DNA from: Streptomyces fulvorobeus
Lineage (GTDB): Bacteria > Actinomycetota > Actinomycetes > Streptomycetales > Streptomycetaceae
Direction: 5' to 3'
NCBI RefSeq assembly: GCF_013167895.1
Contig: NZ_BLWC01000001.1
Location: forward strand, 3,844,001-3,908,000
Length of the DNA stretch: 64,000 bases
The notes below the pieces were generated by a model, which had not been told where the DNA came from, did no database searches, and saw only the letters and a list, made by a program, of their open reading frames with translations. Below, piece by piece: positions 1 through 10,182 of this stretch. Both the position numbers and the translations under genes were made by a program. Position 1 is the first letter of the stretch; each line of letters opens with the position of its first letter.

Positions 1-1
1 G

Positions 2-1408
<1,407 letters not shown>

Positions 1409-1425
1409 TACGCGCCCGGCTCACC

Positions 1426-1468
1426 ACTGAGGCCCGGTACCCCCGTCGCGGGGGCACCGGGCCTCAGT
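1426..1468 (+). terminator. Terminator after groEL1
   Basis: Inverted repeat with 19-base arms and one mismatch (ACTGAGGCCCGGT...ACCGGGCCTCAGT) around a 5-base loop, 17 bases after the groEL1 stop. No T run follows, as is common in Streptomyces. Confidence 0.85.
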
Positions 1469-1669
1469 GCGTCGCGGGCTCCGGCGTCAGGCCGGGCGGC
1501 CCAGCACCTCGGCGGCCACCGGCTCCGCGAACGAGCGCTCCAGCTCGTAGGCCGAACGGGCGCAGCGGCTCGATCACCGCTCACCGGGCCGGGCGCTCCA
1601 CCAGCAGGTCCGTCGCGTGCCTACCCGCCTCCCGCTCGGGCGGGGCCACGGCGGTGAGCGGGGTGTCCG
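1469..1669. other. Intergenic stretch with no intact gene
   Basis: No supported gene. On the minus strand two short stretches in different frames read like ends of proteins (ending ...LLVERPAR at 1581 and ...EVLGRPA at 1487), which could be a decayed gene remnant, but neither has a start or a recognisable family. Confidence 0.3.
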
Positions 1670-2443
1670 CTACTGCGGACCGTACCTGCGGCCTGTCCGG
1701 GAGGTGACCCCGCCGAGCAGACCACGGGGCGTCACCTTCACCAGCCCCATCAGCGCCTTGTACCGCGCGTCCGGCACCGAGACCGTCCGGCCGCGCGCCA
1801 GGTCCATGAGCGCGGTCGCCACCAGCTTGTCCGCGTCGAGCCACATCCAGCCCGGGATGCTGTCCGTACCCATCCCGGCCCGCTCGTGGAACTCGGTCCG
1901 GACGAAGCCGGGGCAGAGCGCCATCAGCCGCACCCCCGAACCGGACAGGTCCTTGGCCGCGCCCTGGGTGAACTGCACGACCCACGCCTTGGAGGCCCCG
2001 TACGTCCCGCGCGGTACGAAGGCCGCGACGGACGCCACGTTGACCACCCCGCCGCGCCCCCGCTCCTTCATCCCGGCCGTGGCGGCGGACGTCAGCCGCA
2101 GCACCGCCTCGCAGTGCACCTTCAGCATCGCCAGCTCATCGGCCATCGGGACTTCCAGATAGCGTCCCTTGTTGCCGAATCCGGCGTTGTTGACCAGGAG
2201 GTCGACGGACTGCCTGCGGTCCCCGAGCCTGGCCTCGACCGCCGCGATCCCCTTGTCATCGGAGAGGTCGGCGGTCAGCACCTCGGCCTCGATGCCGTGC
2301 CGGTCGTGCAGTTCGGTGGCCTGTACCCGTAGCCGCTCGGTGTCGCGGGCCACCAGCACGAGGTTGTGTCCGTCGCCCGCGAGCCGCCGCGCGAAAGCGG
2401 CCCCGATCCCCGCTGTCGCGCCCGTAATCAGTGCAGTCGTCAT
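1670..2443 (-). CDS. Short-chain dehydrogenase/reductase
   Basis: Classical SDR of 257 residues, the usual family length. The Rossmann motif TGATAGIG lies at residues 7-14, NNAG follows the fourth strand, and the catalytic Ser-Tyr-Lys set is present (VASVAAF then YGASK). These predict NAD(P)-dependent oxidation or reduction of a hydroxyl or keto group in the cytosol; the substrate cannot be read from sequence. ATG at 2443 is chosen because the Rossmann strand starts directly after it (MTTALITG). It lies 79 bases after the MOSC gene on the same strand, so the two may be cotranscribed, both divergent from the LysR gene. The closest type is the general DltE/YqjQ-like SDR group, with weak substrate prediction. 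Confidence 0.88.
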   Translation of the reverse strand: MTTALITGATAGIGAAFARRLAGDGHNLVLVARDTERLRVQATELHDRHGIEAEVLTADLSDDKGIAAVEARLGDRRQSVDLLVNNAGFGNKGRYLEVPMADELAMLKVHCEAVLRLTSAATAGMKERGRGGVVNVASVAAFVPRGTYGASKAWVVQFTQGAAKDLSGSGVRLMALCPGFVRTEFHERAGMGTDSIPGWMWLDADKLVATALMDLARGRTVSVPDARYKALMGLVKVTPRGLLGGVTSRTGRRYGPQ

Positions 2444-2522
2444 AGGCGGCACGTTAGTGCCCCGCGGGCGGGGGCGGTCGACCCGCCCGCCGTCCGCCCG
2501 CCGGCCGTCCCGAACCGGCCCG

Positions 2523-3200
2523 TCAGCCGTGCCGGCTCCCGTGCTTCTCCACGTACGCCCGCGCGTCGCGCAGTGCCTCCGGGTGCAGCGCGTCCCCGGC
2601 CGCGAGCAGCTGGGACAGCAGCTCCCGCTCGGTCGTGACCGCGCGGAACACCAGGGACACGGTGACGTCGTGGTCCGGCCGGTGCACGATCTCGACCGGG
2701 TCCCCGGCGGATATCGCTCCCGGCTCCAGGACCCGCAGGTAGGCACCGGGCGCGGCCTCCTGGGTGAACCGCCTGACCCAGCCCTTCTCCCCCAGATGGC
2801 CGGCGAACGTACGGCACGGGATGCGGCCCGACGTGACCTCCAGGAGGAGGGCGGAGCCGATCCGCCAGCGCTCCCCGATCCTGGCACCGCTCACATCGAT
2901 CCCCAGGGTGGTGATGTTCTCCCCGAACGTCCCGTTGGCCAGCTCCCGGCCGAGCACCGCCTCCCACGCGTCGAGCTCCTCGCGTGCGAAGGCGTACACC
3001 GCCTGGTCCGTGCCCCCGTGGTGCCGCAGGTGGCACACCGCGTCACCGGCGAGACCGCTGCCGCCGGTCCCTTTGGGCCCCGGGTCGGAGACGTGGACGG
3101 GGCCCTCGGCCGGGCGCTTGTCGATTCCGGTGAGGCCGCCAGGGCCATTGGTGTGCTCGGACACCCTGGCGCGGCCCAGGTTCACGGTCAGCAGTTTCAT
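2523..3200 (-). CDS. MOSC domain-containing protein (YiiM-like)
   Basis: A 225-residue MOSC protein. MOSC domains carry sulfur on a conserved cysteine; here Cys129 in SGRIPCRTFAGHLG fits that position. The preceding HHGGTDQAVYAFAREELDAW and NGTFGENITTLGID are hallmark YiiM/MOSC segments, and the C-terminal helical part (residues about 165-225) corresponds to the 3-alpha domain. The family acts in metal-sulfur or molybdenum-cofactor-dependent detoxification of N-hydroxylated compounds. ATG at 3200 gives MKLLTVNLGRA, the usual family start; a GTG nine bases upstream is possible. It is divergent from the LysR gene, which could regulate it. Confidence 0.87.
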   Translation of the reverse strand: MKLLTVNLGRARVSEHTNGPGGLTGIDKRPAEGPVHVSDPGPKGTGGSGLAGDAVCHLRHHGGTDQAVYAFAREELDAWEAVLGRELANGTFGENITTLGIDVSGARIGERWRIGSALLLEVTSGRIPCRTFAGHLGEKGWVRRFTQEAAPGAYLRVLEPGAISAGDPVEIVHRPDHDVTVSLVFRAVTTERELLSQLLAAGDALHPEALRDARAYVEKHGSRHG

Positions 3201-3281
3201 GCCGCACACGCTAGCGACTGATCACCCAAAGTCGCACGCTGATTATTCGTCGCGCATCCAAGACTCGCTTATGGTGGAAGA

Positions 3282-4172
3282 GTGATCGAAGCCCGTCATC
3301 TCCGAGTCCTGCGCGCCGTGTCCACGACCGGCTCGTTCTCCGCCGCCGCGCGCGAACTGGGCTGTACGCAGCCCGCGGTCAGCCAGCAGATGAAGGCCCT
3401 GGAGGCGTCGGCGGGCACCACCCTGCTCATCCGCACGGGCCGTGAGATGAGACTGACCCAGGCCGGGCAGGCCCTGGTGCGCCACGCCTCCGGCATCCTC
3501 GCCGGGCTGACGGCCGCCGAGGAGGAGGTCGCCGCGATCGCCGGACTGCGGGCGGGGCGGGTCCGGCTCGTCTCGTTCCCCAGCGGCAGTTCCACCCTGG
3601 TCCCGGGCGCGCTCGCGGCCCTGCGCGCCGCCCACCCGGGCACCCGCGTCTCGCTCGTCGAGGCGGAGCCGCCCCGCTCGGTGGAGATGCTCAGGGACGG
3701 CGACTGCGACATCGCGCTGGCGTTCCGCTACGGGGCGTCCGGCGGCGAGTGGGACGACCTGGTCGTGCGCCCGCTGCTGACCGACCGGCTGATCGGACTG
3801 GTCCCCGAGGGACATCGGCTGGCGGGCGCGGACGCCGTGGGCATCGGAGAACTCGCCGGCGAGTCGTGGATCGCGGGCTGCCCGCGGTGCCGCCGCCAGC
3901 TGGTGGAGGTCTGCGAGGCGTCCGGCTTCACTCCCAGGATCGACTTCGCCACCGACGACTACCCCGCGGTGATCGGGCTGGTCGGAGCGGGGCTGGGGGT
4001 GGCCGTTCTGCCGGAGCTGGCCATCGAGTCGGTACGCCCCAAGGGCGCCCGTACCGTCGCGGTCGAGCCCGCCATCGAGCGCGAGATCGTCGCGCTGGCC
4101 CTGCCGGACCTGGCCCGGGTGCCCGCGGTGGCCGCCACCCTCGACGAGCTCTCCAGGGCCGCCGCGCGCTGA
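3282..4172 (+). CDS. LysR-family transcriptional regulator
   Basis: DNA-binding regulator of 296 residues. An N-terminal winged helix-turn-helix (residues about 1-62; FSAAARELGCTQPAVSQQMKALE, with linker helix) is followed by the two-lobe effector-binding domain (about 88-290). Starts at GTG 3282 with ggaag five bases before it. Its start lies 81 bases from the divergent MOSC gene; this short AT-richer gap (TTATTC, CTTATGG) is the likely shared operator, the usual arrangement in which LysR proteins control the divergent gene and themselves. The effector is unknown. An unusual CPRCRR motif near residue 205 might bind metal or respond to redox; this is inference. Confidence 0.92.
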   Translation: MIEARHLRVLRAVSTTGSFSAAARELGCTQPAVSQQMKALEASAGTTLLIRTGREMRLTQAGQALVRHASGILAGLTAAEEEVAAIAGLRAGRVRLVSFPSGSSTLVPGALAALRAAHPGTRVSLVEAEPPRSVEMLRDGDCDIALAFRYGASGGEWDDLVVRPLLTDRLIGLVPEGHRLAGADAVGIGELAGESWIAGCPRCRRQLVEVCEASGFTPRIDFATDDYPAVIGLVGAGLGVAVLPELAIESVRPKGARTVAVEPAIEREIVALALPDLARVPAVAATLDELSRAAAR

Positions 4173-4312
4173 GCCGGGCCGCACGGGAGCGGGCCCCCCG
4201 GCGCCGAGGCGAGCGGGCGGCTCCGGCCCGCGCCCAGGGCTGCCCGCCGGGGTGCGGGGTCAGGGAAACGCCTGGAAGAGAAACGTTTCTCTTTCGAGTG
4301 GCGGGTGTGGGG

Positions 4313-4644
4313 TCAGGGGTGGCCGGGGTCGGCCGTGAGGCCCGAGTGGGCGGCCGTGATCAGCCGGCTGCGCGCCCGGCCCATGAGCTCTTCGCGCTCG
4401 TCCTCGGTCAGGCCGCCCCACACTCCGTAGGGCTCCCGTACCGCCAGCGCGTGTGCCGCGCACTCGGCCCGTACCGGGCAGCGCATGCACACCTCTTTCG
4501 CCGAGGTCTCGCGAGCGCTCCGAGCCGCCCCGCGCTCACCCTCCGGGTGGAAGAAGAGCGAGCTGTCGACCCCCGGCAGGCGGCCAGCAGCTGCCAGTCC
4601 CACAGGTCTGCGTTGGGTCCGGGAAGGCGGGAGAAATCTGCCAT
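4313..4644 (-). CDS. whiD: WhiD, WhiB-like iron-sulfur sporulation regulator (apparent frameshift)
   Basis: WhiB-family [4Fe-4S] protein required for spore maturation in Streptomyces. It starts MADFSRLPGPNADLWDWQLLAAC and continues VDSSLFFHPEGERG, KEVCMRCPVRAEC and GVWGG, giving the four cluster cysteines and the WhiB turn motif; about 110 residues after correction. ATG at 4644 has GAGGGG upstream. The reading frame breaks at the C run 4570-4574: one more base (five to six) joins both halves into a canonical WhiD. Partners in the family bind the primary sigma factor region 4. It is divergent from bldM, the arrangement known in Streptomyces. The break is probably a consensus error, not a dead gene. 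Confidence 0.92.
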
Positions 4645-4725
4645 TGCTTGTCCCCTCGAAACCGTGCTGAGTCGGAAACGGCATCCTCGACCGTTGTTGA
4701 TCGTCGGGGACCTGAGTCCCGACCG

Positions 4726-4750
4726 TACATCTACGGTGTTAGTAGATGTA
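4726..4750. promoter_or_regulatory. Inverted repeat in whiD-bldM intergenic region
   Basis: Perfect 9-base arms TACATCTAC and GTAGATGTA separated by 7 bases, in the AT-richest part of the 422-base gap between whiD and bldM. It lies 82 bases upstream of the whiD start. It could be an operator for a dimeric regulator of whiD; no family match is claimed. Confidence 0.5.
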
Positions 4751-4915
4751 AATATGACTGATTGCGAATCTAGCCATAGACACCCGGAAAAGGGAAGAAA
4801 TCCCGCTAAATGGGGCATGGGTACGGGTGAAGTTTCGGTTGACGCCTGGACCATCTGCGCCGTTCTCCTCCGTGCGCGGCTCCTCACGTAGAGTGCCGAA
4901 CCCGCCCGTCCGACC

Positions 4916-4943
4916 CGTAACTCTTTCGAGTGACCGTCGTTGA
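4916..4943 (+). promoter_or_regulatory. Sigma-BldN-type promoter of bldM
   Basis: CGTAAC (4916-4921), a 16-base spacer, then CGTTGA (4938-4943). This equals the published sigma-BldN consensus CGTAAC-N16-CGTTGA, and bldM is the known direct sigma-BldN target. It lies 123 bases upstream of the bldM ATG. Confidence 0.85.
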
Positions 4944-5066
4944 GAGTGCGGAGGCGGTTGACGAAGAACGAGCTCGGGCAGATGTCCGAGGGGGTCAACC
5001 GCACAGGTGACGACTTGTATCAGCCTGGAGGCTCAAGGTGACGCGCATCAGCTGCGGAGGACGGTC

Positions 5067-5677
5067 ATGACATCCGTCCTCGTCTGCGACGACTCCCCGC
5101 TTGCCCGAGAAGCGCTCCGCCGCGCGGTTGCCACCGTGCCCGGCGTCGAGCGTGTGACGACGGCGGCCAACGGCGAGGAAGTCCTCCGCCGCTGGGGGCC
5201 GATCGTTCGGATCTCATTCTGATGGACGTACGCATGCCCGGTCTCGGAGGTGTGGAGACGGTCAGGCGGCTGCTCTCCGCCGACCCCGGGGCACGGATCA
5301 TCATGCTGACCGTCGCCGAGGACCTGGACGGTGTCGCGCTCGCGGTCGCCGCCGGTGCCCGCGGCTATCTGCACAAGGACGCCTCGCGCGCCGAGCTGCG
5401 GGCCACCGTGACGCAGGCCCTGGCCGATCCGACCTGGCGGCTCGCCCCGCGCCGGCTGCGGTCCGCCGAGATGGGTGCGGCGCCGACGCTCACCGCGCGC
5501 GAGATCCAGGTGCTCGAAGGCATGAGCCACGGCCGGTCCAACGCGGAGATCGGACGCGAGCTGTTCCTCTCGGAGGACACGGTGAAGACGCACGCGAGGC
5601 GTCTCTTCAAGAAGCTCGGCGCCTCGGACCGCGCCCACGCCGTGGCACTCGGCTTCCGCTGGGGCCTGGTCCGCTGA
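5067..5677 (+). CDS. bldM: BldM, atypical response regulator of aerial development (apparent frameshift)
   Basis: Orphan NarL/LuxR-type response regulator that homodimerises, or pairs with WhiI, to activate aerial-hypha and sporulation genes. N-terminal receiver domain (MTSVLVCDDSPLAREALRRA; ILMDVRMPGLGG; ARGYLHKDA) and C-terminal LuxR helix-turn-helix (LTAREIQVLEGMSHGRSN; LSEDTVKTHARRLFKKLG). ATG 5067 has GGAGG upstream. Translation breaks after RRWG at the G run 5194-5198; one extra G gives RRWGADRSDLILMDVR and a 203-residue protein, the expected length. Upstream lies a sigma-BldN promoter, supporting the identification. The break is most simply a lost base in the consensus. Confidence 0.93.
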
Positions 5678-5875
5678 GACCGGGTGCCGCCGGCAGCCGA
5701 AGAACCGCCCCCGTCCGCGCAACGGCGGACGGGGTGACGTGGACGGCGGGGCGGCGGGCCCGCGCTCACGCCTTTCCCACCAGCGATATGTGACGCTTCC
5801 CGGCCGATGCCGCATCCTTGAGACGTGGAGTTCCTCGGGAACGATTCGGTCGAGCGGAAGGGGAGGGCGCAGGAC

Positions 5876-6541
5876 ATGACATCCGGCGCACCCGCTCATA
5901 ACGCTTCGGTGCACAACTCAGGACGCGGTGCCGCGGATACGGCAGCGTCAAGGCACCATGGTCCGATGCGCGACGACGAGACGACGGCGATCGGTGCTCT
6001 GGTGCACCGCGCCGTCGACGGTGAGGCGCAGGCCACCCACGACCTGCTGGCCCATGTCCACCCCCTCGCCCTGCGCTACTGCAGGTCCCGGCTGAACCGG
6101 CTGCCCGGTGACGCCCGTCACTTCGTGGAGGACCTGGCGCAGGAGGTCTGCGTCGCGGTGCTCATGGCGCTGCCCCGGTACAAGGACACCGGCAGGCCCT
6201 TCGAAGCCTTCGTCTTCGCCATCGCGGGCCACAAGGTCGCCGACCTCCAGCGCGCCGCCATGCGCCACCCCGGGTCCACGGCCGTGCCCTCCGACGAGAT
6301 GCCGGAGCGGCCCGACGACTCGCTCGGCCCGGAAGAGCGTGCCCTGCTCAGCAGCGACGCGGCCTGGGCCAAGAAGCTGCTGGCCAACCTCCCGGAGAAC
6401 CAGCGCGAACTGCTGGTCCTGCGGGTCGCCGTGGGGCTGACGGCCGAGGAGACCGGACAGATGCTGGGGATGTCCCCGGGGGCCGTCCGCGTCGCCCAGC
6501 ACCGTGCGCTGAGCAGACTGCGCGCCCTCGCCGGACAGTAG
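5876..6541 (+). CDS. shbA: RNA polymerase sigma factor ShbA (ECF type)
   Basis: Sigma-70 family protein of 221 residues with region 2 ([49 protein letters not shown]) and region 4 ([45 protein letters not shown]). In Streptomyces this factor drives transcription of hrdB, the principal sigma gene, so it matters for vegetative growth. ATG 5876 follows GGAGGG at a suitable distance, but the conserved protein may instead start at MRDDE (ATG 5966); the first 30 residues are low in complexity. No anti-sigma gene is adjacent. It sits between bldM and guaB, its usual position. Confidence 0.9.
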   Translation: MTSGAPAHNASVHNSGRGAADTAASRHHGPMRDDETTAIGALVHRAVDGEAQATHDLLAHVHPLALRYCRSRLNRLPGDARHFVEDLAQEVCVAVLMALPRYKDTGRPFEAFVFAIAGHKVADLQRAAMRHPGSTAVPSDEMPERPDDSLGPEERALLSSDAAWAKKLLANLPENQRELLVLRVAVGLTAEETGQMLGMSPGAVRVAQHRALSRLRALAGQ

Positions 6542-6599
6542 ACCCGTCCCGGCCGCGTGCACGTAGGAACGTACAGAACCGTTTACCGATCTTGATCGT

Positions 6600-6625
6600 G
6601 GAATGAGACACCCCGGGAGCCCGTT
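6600..6625 (+). promoter_or_regulatory. Sigma-R-type promoter upstream of guaB
   Basis: GGAAT (6600-6604), exactly 18 bases, then GTT (6623-6625), matching the thiol-stress sigma-R consensus GGAAT-N18-GTT. It ends 44 bases before the guaB start codon on the same strand. Confidence 0.6.
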
Positions 6626-6627
6626 AG

Positions 6628-8172
<1,545 letters not shown>

Positions 8173-8187
8173 CCGCACCGTCGCCCC

Positions 8188-8224
8188 GAGGGGCGGCCCC
8201 GGGGGGTTCCCGGGGCCGCCCCTC
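8188..8224 (+). terminator. Terminator after guaB
   Basis: Perfect 15-base arms GAGGGGCGGCCCCGG and CCGGGGCCGCCCCTC with a 7-base loop, starting 16 bases after the guaB stop and before the paralogue's start. Confidence 0.88.
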
Positions 8225-8279
8225 CGACGTGTGTCGGGGATACTGGCATGGCAGACGTAGAGGGAAAGGCCACACCATC

Positions 8280-9404
8280 GTGACTGAGATCGAGATCGGG
8301 CGCGGCAAGCGCGGCCGCCGGGCGTACGCGTTCGACGACATCGCCGTCGTCCCGAGCCGTCGTACGCGGGACCCGAAGGAGGTCTCGATCGCCTGGCAGA
8401 TCGATGCCTACCGGTTCGAGCTGCCGTTCCTGGCCGCCCCCATGGACTCCGTCGTCTCCCCGCAGCACGCCATCAGGATCGGCGAACTCGGCGGCCTGGG
8501 CGTTCTCAACCTGGAAGGGCTGTGGACCCGGCACGCCGACCCGCAGCCCCTCCTCGACGAGATCGCGGAGATGCCCGTCGAGTCGGCGACCCGCCGGCTC
8601 CAGGAGATCTACTCCGCTCCCATCCAGGAGGAGCTGATCGGGCAGCGCATCAAGGAGGTGCGCGACTCCGGCGTCGTCACCGCCGCCGCGCTCTCCCCGC
8701 AGCGCACCGCCCAGTTCTCCAAGGCGGTCGTCGACGCGGGCGTGGACATCTTCGTCATCCGCGGTACGACGGTCTCCGCCGAGCACGTCTCGGGCGCCGC
8801 CGAACCGCTGAACCTGAAGCAGTTCATCTACGAGCTGGACGTCCCGGTGATCGTCGGCGGCTGCGCCACGTACACCGCGGCGCTCCACCTGATGCGCACC
8901 GGCGCGGCCGGTGTCCTGGTGGGCTTCGGCGGCGGCGCGGCGCACACCACGCGCAACGTCTTCGGCATCCAGGTCCCGATGGCGACCGCGGTCGCCGACG
9001 TGGCCGGGGCGCGCCGCGACTACATGGACGAGTCGGGCGGCCGGTACGTGCACGTGATCGCGGACGGTGGCGTCGGCTGGTCCGGTGACATCCCCAAGGC
9101 CGTCGCCTGCGGCGCGGACGCCGTGATGATGGGCTCTCCGCTGGCCCGTGCGACGGACGCGCCCGGTCGCGGCCGGCACTGGGGCATGGAGGCGGTCCAC
9201 GAGGACGTGCCGCGCGGCAAGCTGGTGGACCTGGGTTCGGTCGGGACCACGGAGGAGGTCCTCACGGGCCCCTCGCACACCCCTGACGGCTCGATGAACA
9301 TCTTCGGCGCCCTGCGCCGCGCGATGGCCACCACGGGCTACAGCGACCTCAAGGAGTTCCAGCGCGTCGAGGTGACGGTGGCGGACTCGCAGCACCGCCG
9401 CTGA
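8280..9404 (+). CDS. guaB3: GuaB3 family IMP dehydrogenase-related protein
   Basis: 374-residue member of the IMPDH/GMP reductase superfamily that lacks the CBS domains of GuaB. Begins (GTG 8280) with EIEIGRGKRGRRAYAFDDIAVVPSRR, the usual GuaB3 start, followed by a TIM barrel with ADGGVGWSGDIPKAVACGADAV as the phosphate-binding segment. The loop aligned with GSICTT of IMPDH reads GFGGGAAHTT, so the catalytic cysteine is absent there; its reaction is therefore unclear although the barrel looks intact. Actinobacteria usually carry this gene next to guaB. It may act in purine nucleotide regulation or as an unusual dehydrogenase; sequence alone does not decide. Confidence 0.92.
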   Translation: MTEIEIGRGKRGRRAYAFDDIAVVPSRRTRDPKEVSIAWQIDAYRFELPFLAAPMDSVVSPQHAIRIGELGGLGVLNLEGLWTRHADPQPLLDEIAEMPVESATRRLQEIYSAPIQEELIGQRIKEVRDSGVVTAAALSPQRTAQFSKAVVDAGVDIFVIRGTTVSAEHVSGAAEPLNLKQFIYELDVPVIVGGCATYTAALHLMRTGAAGVLVGFGGGAAHTTRNVFGIQVPMATAVADVAGARRDYMDESGGRYVHVIADGGVGWSGDIPKAVACGADAVMMGSPLARATDAPGRGRHWGMEAVHEDVPRGKLVDLGSVGTTEEVLTGPSHTPDGSMNIFGALRRAMATTGYSDLKEFQRVEVTVADSQHRR

Positions 9405-9425
9405 CCCCGCCCCGGAGCTTTCGGG

Positions 9426-9475
9426 CATGACGGGAGGGCCCGGACCGCACGTGCGGTCCGGGCCCTCCCGTCATG
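9426..9475. terminator. Bidirectional terminator
   Basis: Perfect palindrome with 25-base arms and no spare loop bases (core GGGCCCGGACCGCAC / GTGCGGTCCGGGCCC), exactly between the convergent guaB3 and membrane protein genes. Confidence 0.93.
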
Positions 9476-9490
9476 CGTACCGCGTGGCGA

Positions 9491-10063
9491 CTAGCCGGCC
9501 TTGCGGGCGCCGCCGATCGCGGCGACCGGGCCGAGGGCGAGGAAGAGGTACGTCATGAAGTCGGCCTCCTCCTTCCAGATCTTCGTGACATCACCGAAGT
9601 GGTCGAAGAAGACGCCGGAGAACGACAGGCCGGACGCGTCCGCGAGGATCATCGACATGCCGACGAGCTGGCCGAGGTAGACGGCGCCGAGGGAGAAGAC
9701 GGCGCCGGCGGCGACGAGGGCCGGGTGGGCACCGCCGACCTTCGCCGCGGCGAAGCCGACCAGGAAGCCGACGCCGACCGCCGCGTACCCGATCTCGCGC
9801 TCGATGGAACCGGCGAGGACGCCGTACAGCACGGCCGCGACGAGGGCGGTGCCGAACGCCGTCAGGATGCCGAGGCCGAGGTTGGCGCGGGCGGGGGGAG
9901 CCGGGGCGAACGGGGCGCCGCCGAACTGGCCGGGCTGCTGGCCCGCGAACGGGTTGCCGCCCGGCGCGCCGGGCTGGGCCGCCTGCCCGGCGTAGGGGTT
10001 GCCGCCGGAGGGCTGGCCACCGTAGGGCTGCTGGGGCTGGTTCGGCGGCACGGGCTGGCTCAT
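9491..10063 (-). CDS. Membrane protein with Pro/Gly/Gln-rich N-terminus
   Basis: 190-residue protein of unknown function. Residues 1-60 are disordered and rich in Pro, Gln and Gly with repeated PYGGQ/NPYAGQ/NPFAGQ units, a common cytoplasmic head of Streptomyces membrane proteins. About four hydrophobic segments follow (ILTAFGTALVAAVLYGVLAG; YAAVGVGFLVGFAAAKVGG; HPALVAAGAVFSLGAVYLGQLVGM; and the C-terminal MTYLFLALGPVAAIGGA). ATG 10063 follows AGGGGGA. No enzyme motif was seen. It is convergent with guaB3 and shares a bidirectional terminator with it. Similar proteins are conserved in the genus but uncharacterised. Confidence 0.82.
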   Translation of the reverse strand: MSQPVPPNQPQQPYGGQPSGGNPYAGQAAQPGAPGGNPFAGQQPGQFGGAPFAPAPPARANLGLGILTAFGTALVAAVLYGVLAGSIEREIGYAAVGVGFLVGFAAAKVGGAHPALVAAGAVFSLGAVYLGQLVGMSMILADASGLSFSGVFFDHFGDVTKIWKEEADFMTYLFLALGPVAAIGGARKAG

Positions 10064-10182
10064 GGTGGGTATCCCCCTGGGACGAAAGCGCACGGCTGTG
10101 CGAGAAGTGACGCCGCAGGCTAGCAGTCCACTACGACATCGCCCACCGAAATCCCTTGCGGGGATTGGCTGGACGGCCGGTG

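Noticed and set aside
1490..1600. C-terminal remnants of a minus-strand gene after groEL1
   Set aside because: Only two short stretches in different frames and no family match; kept only as a note on the gap.
4313..5677. whiD and bldM as true pseudogenes or programmed frameshifts
   Set aside because: Both breaks are one missing base in a G/C run, like seven others in the window, with full conservation on both sides. A systematic read error is simpler.
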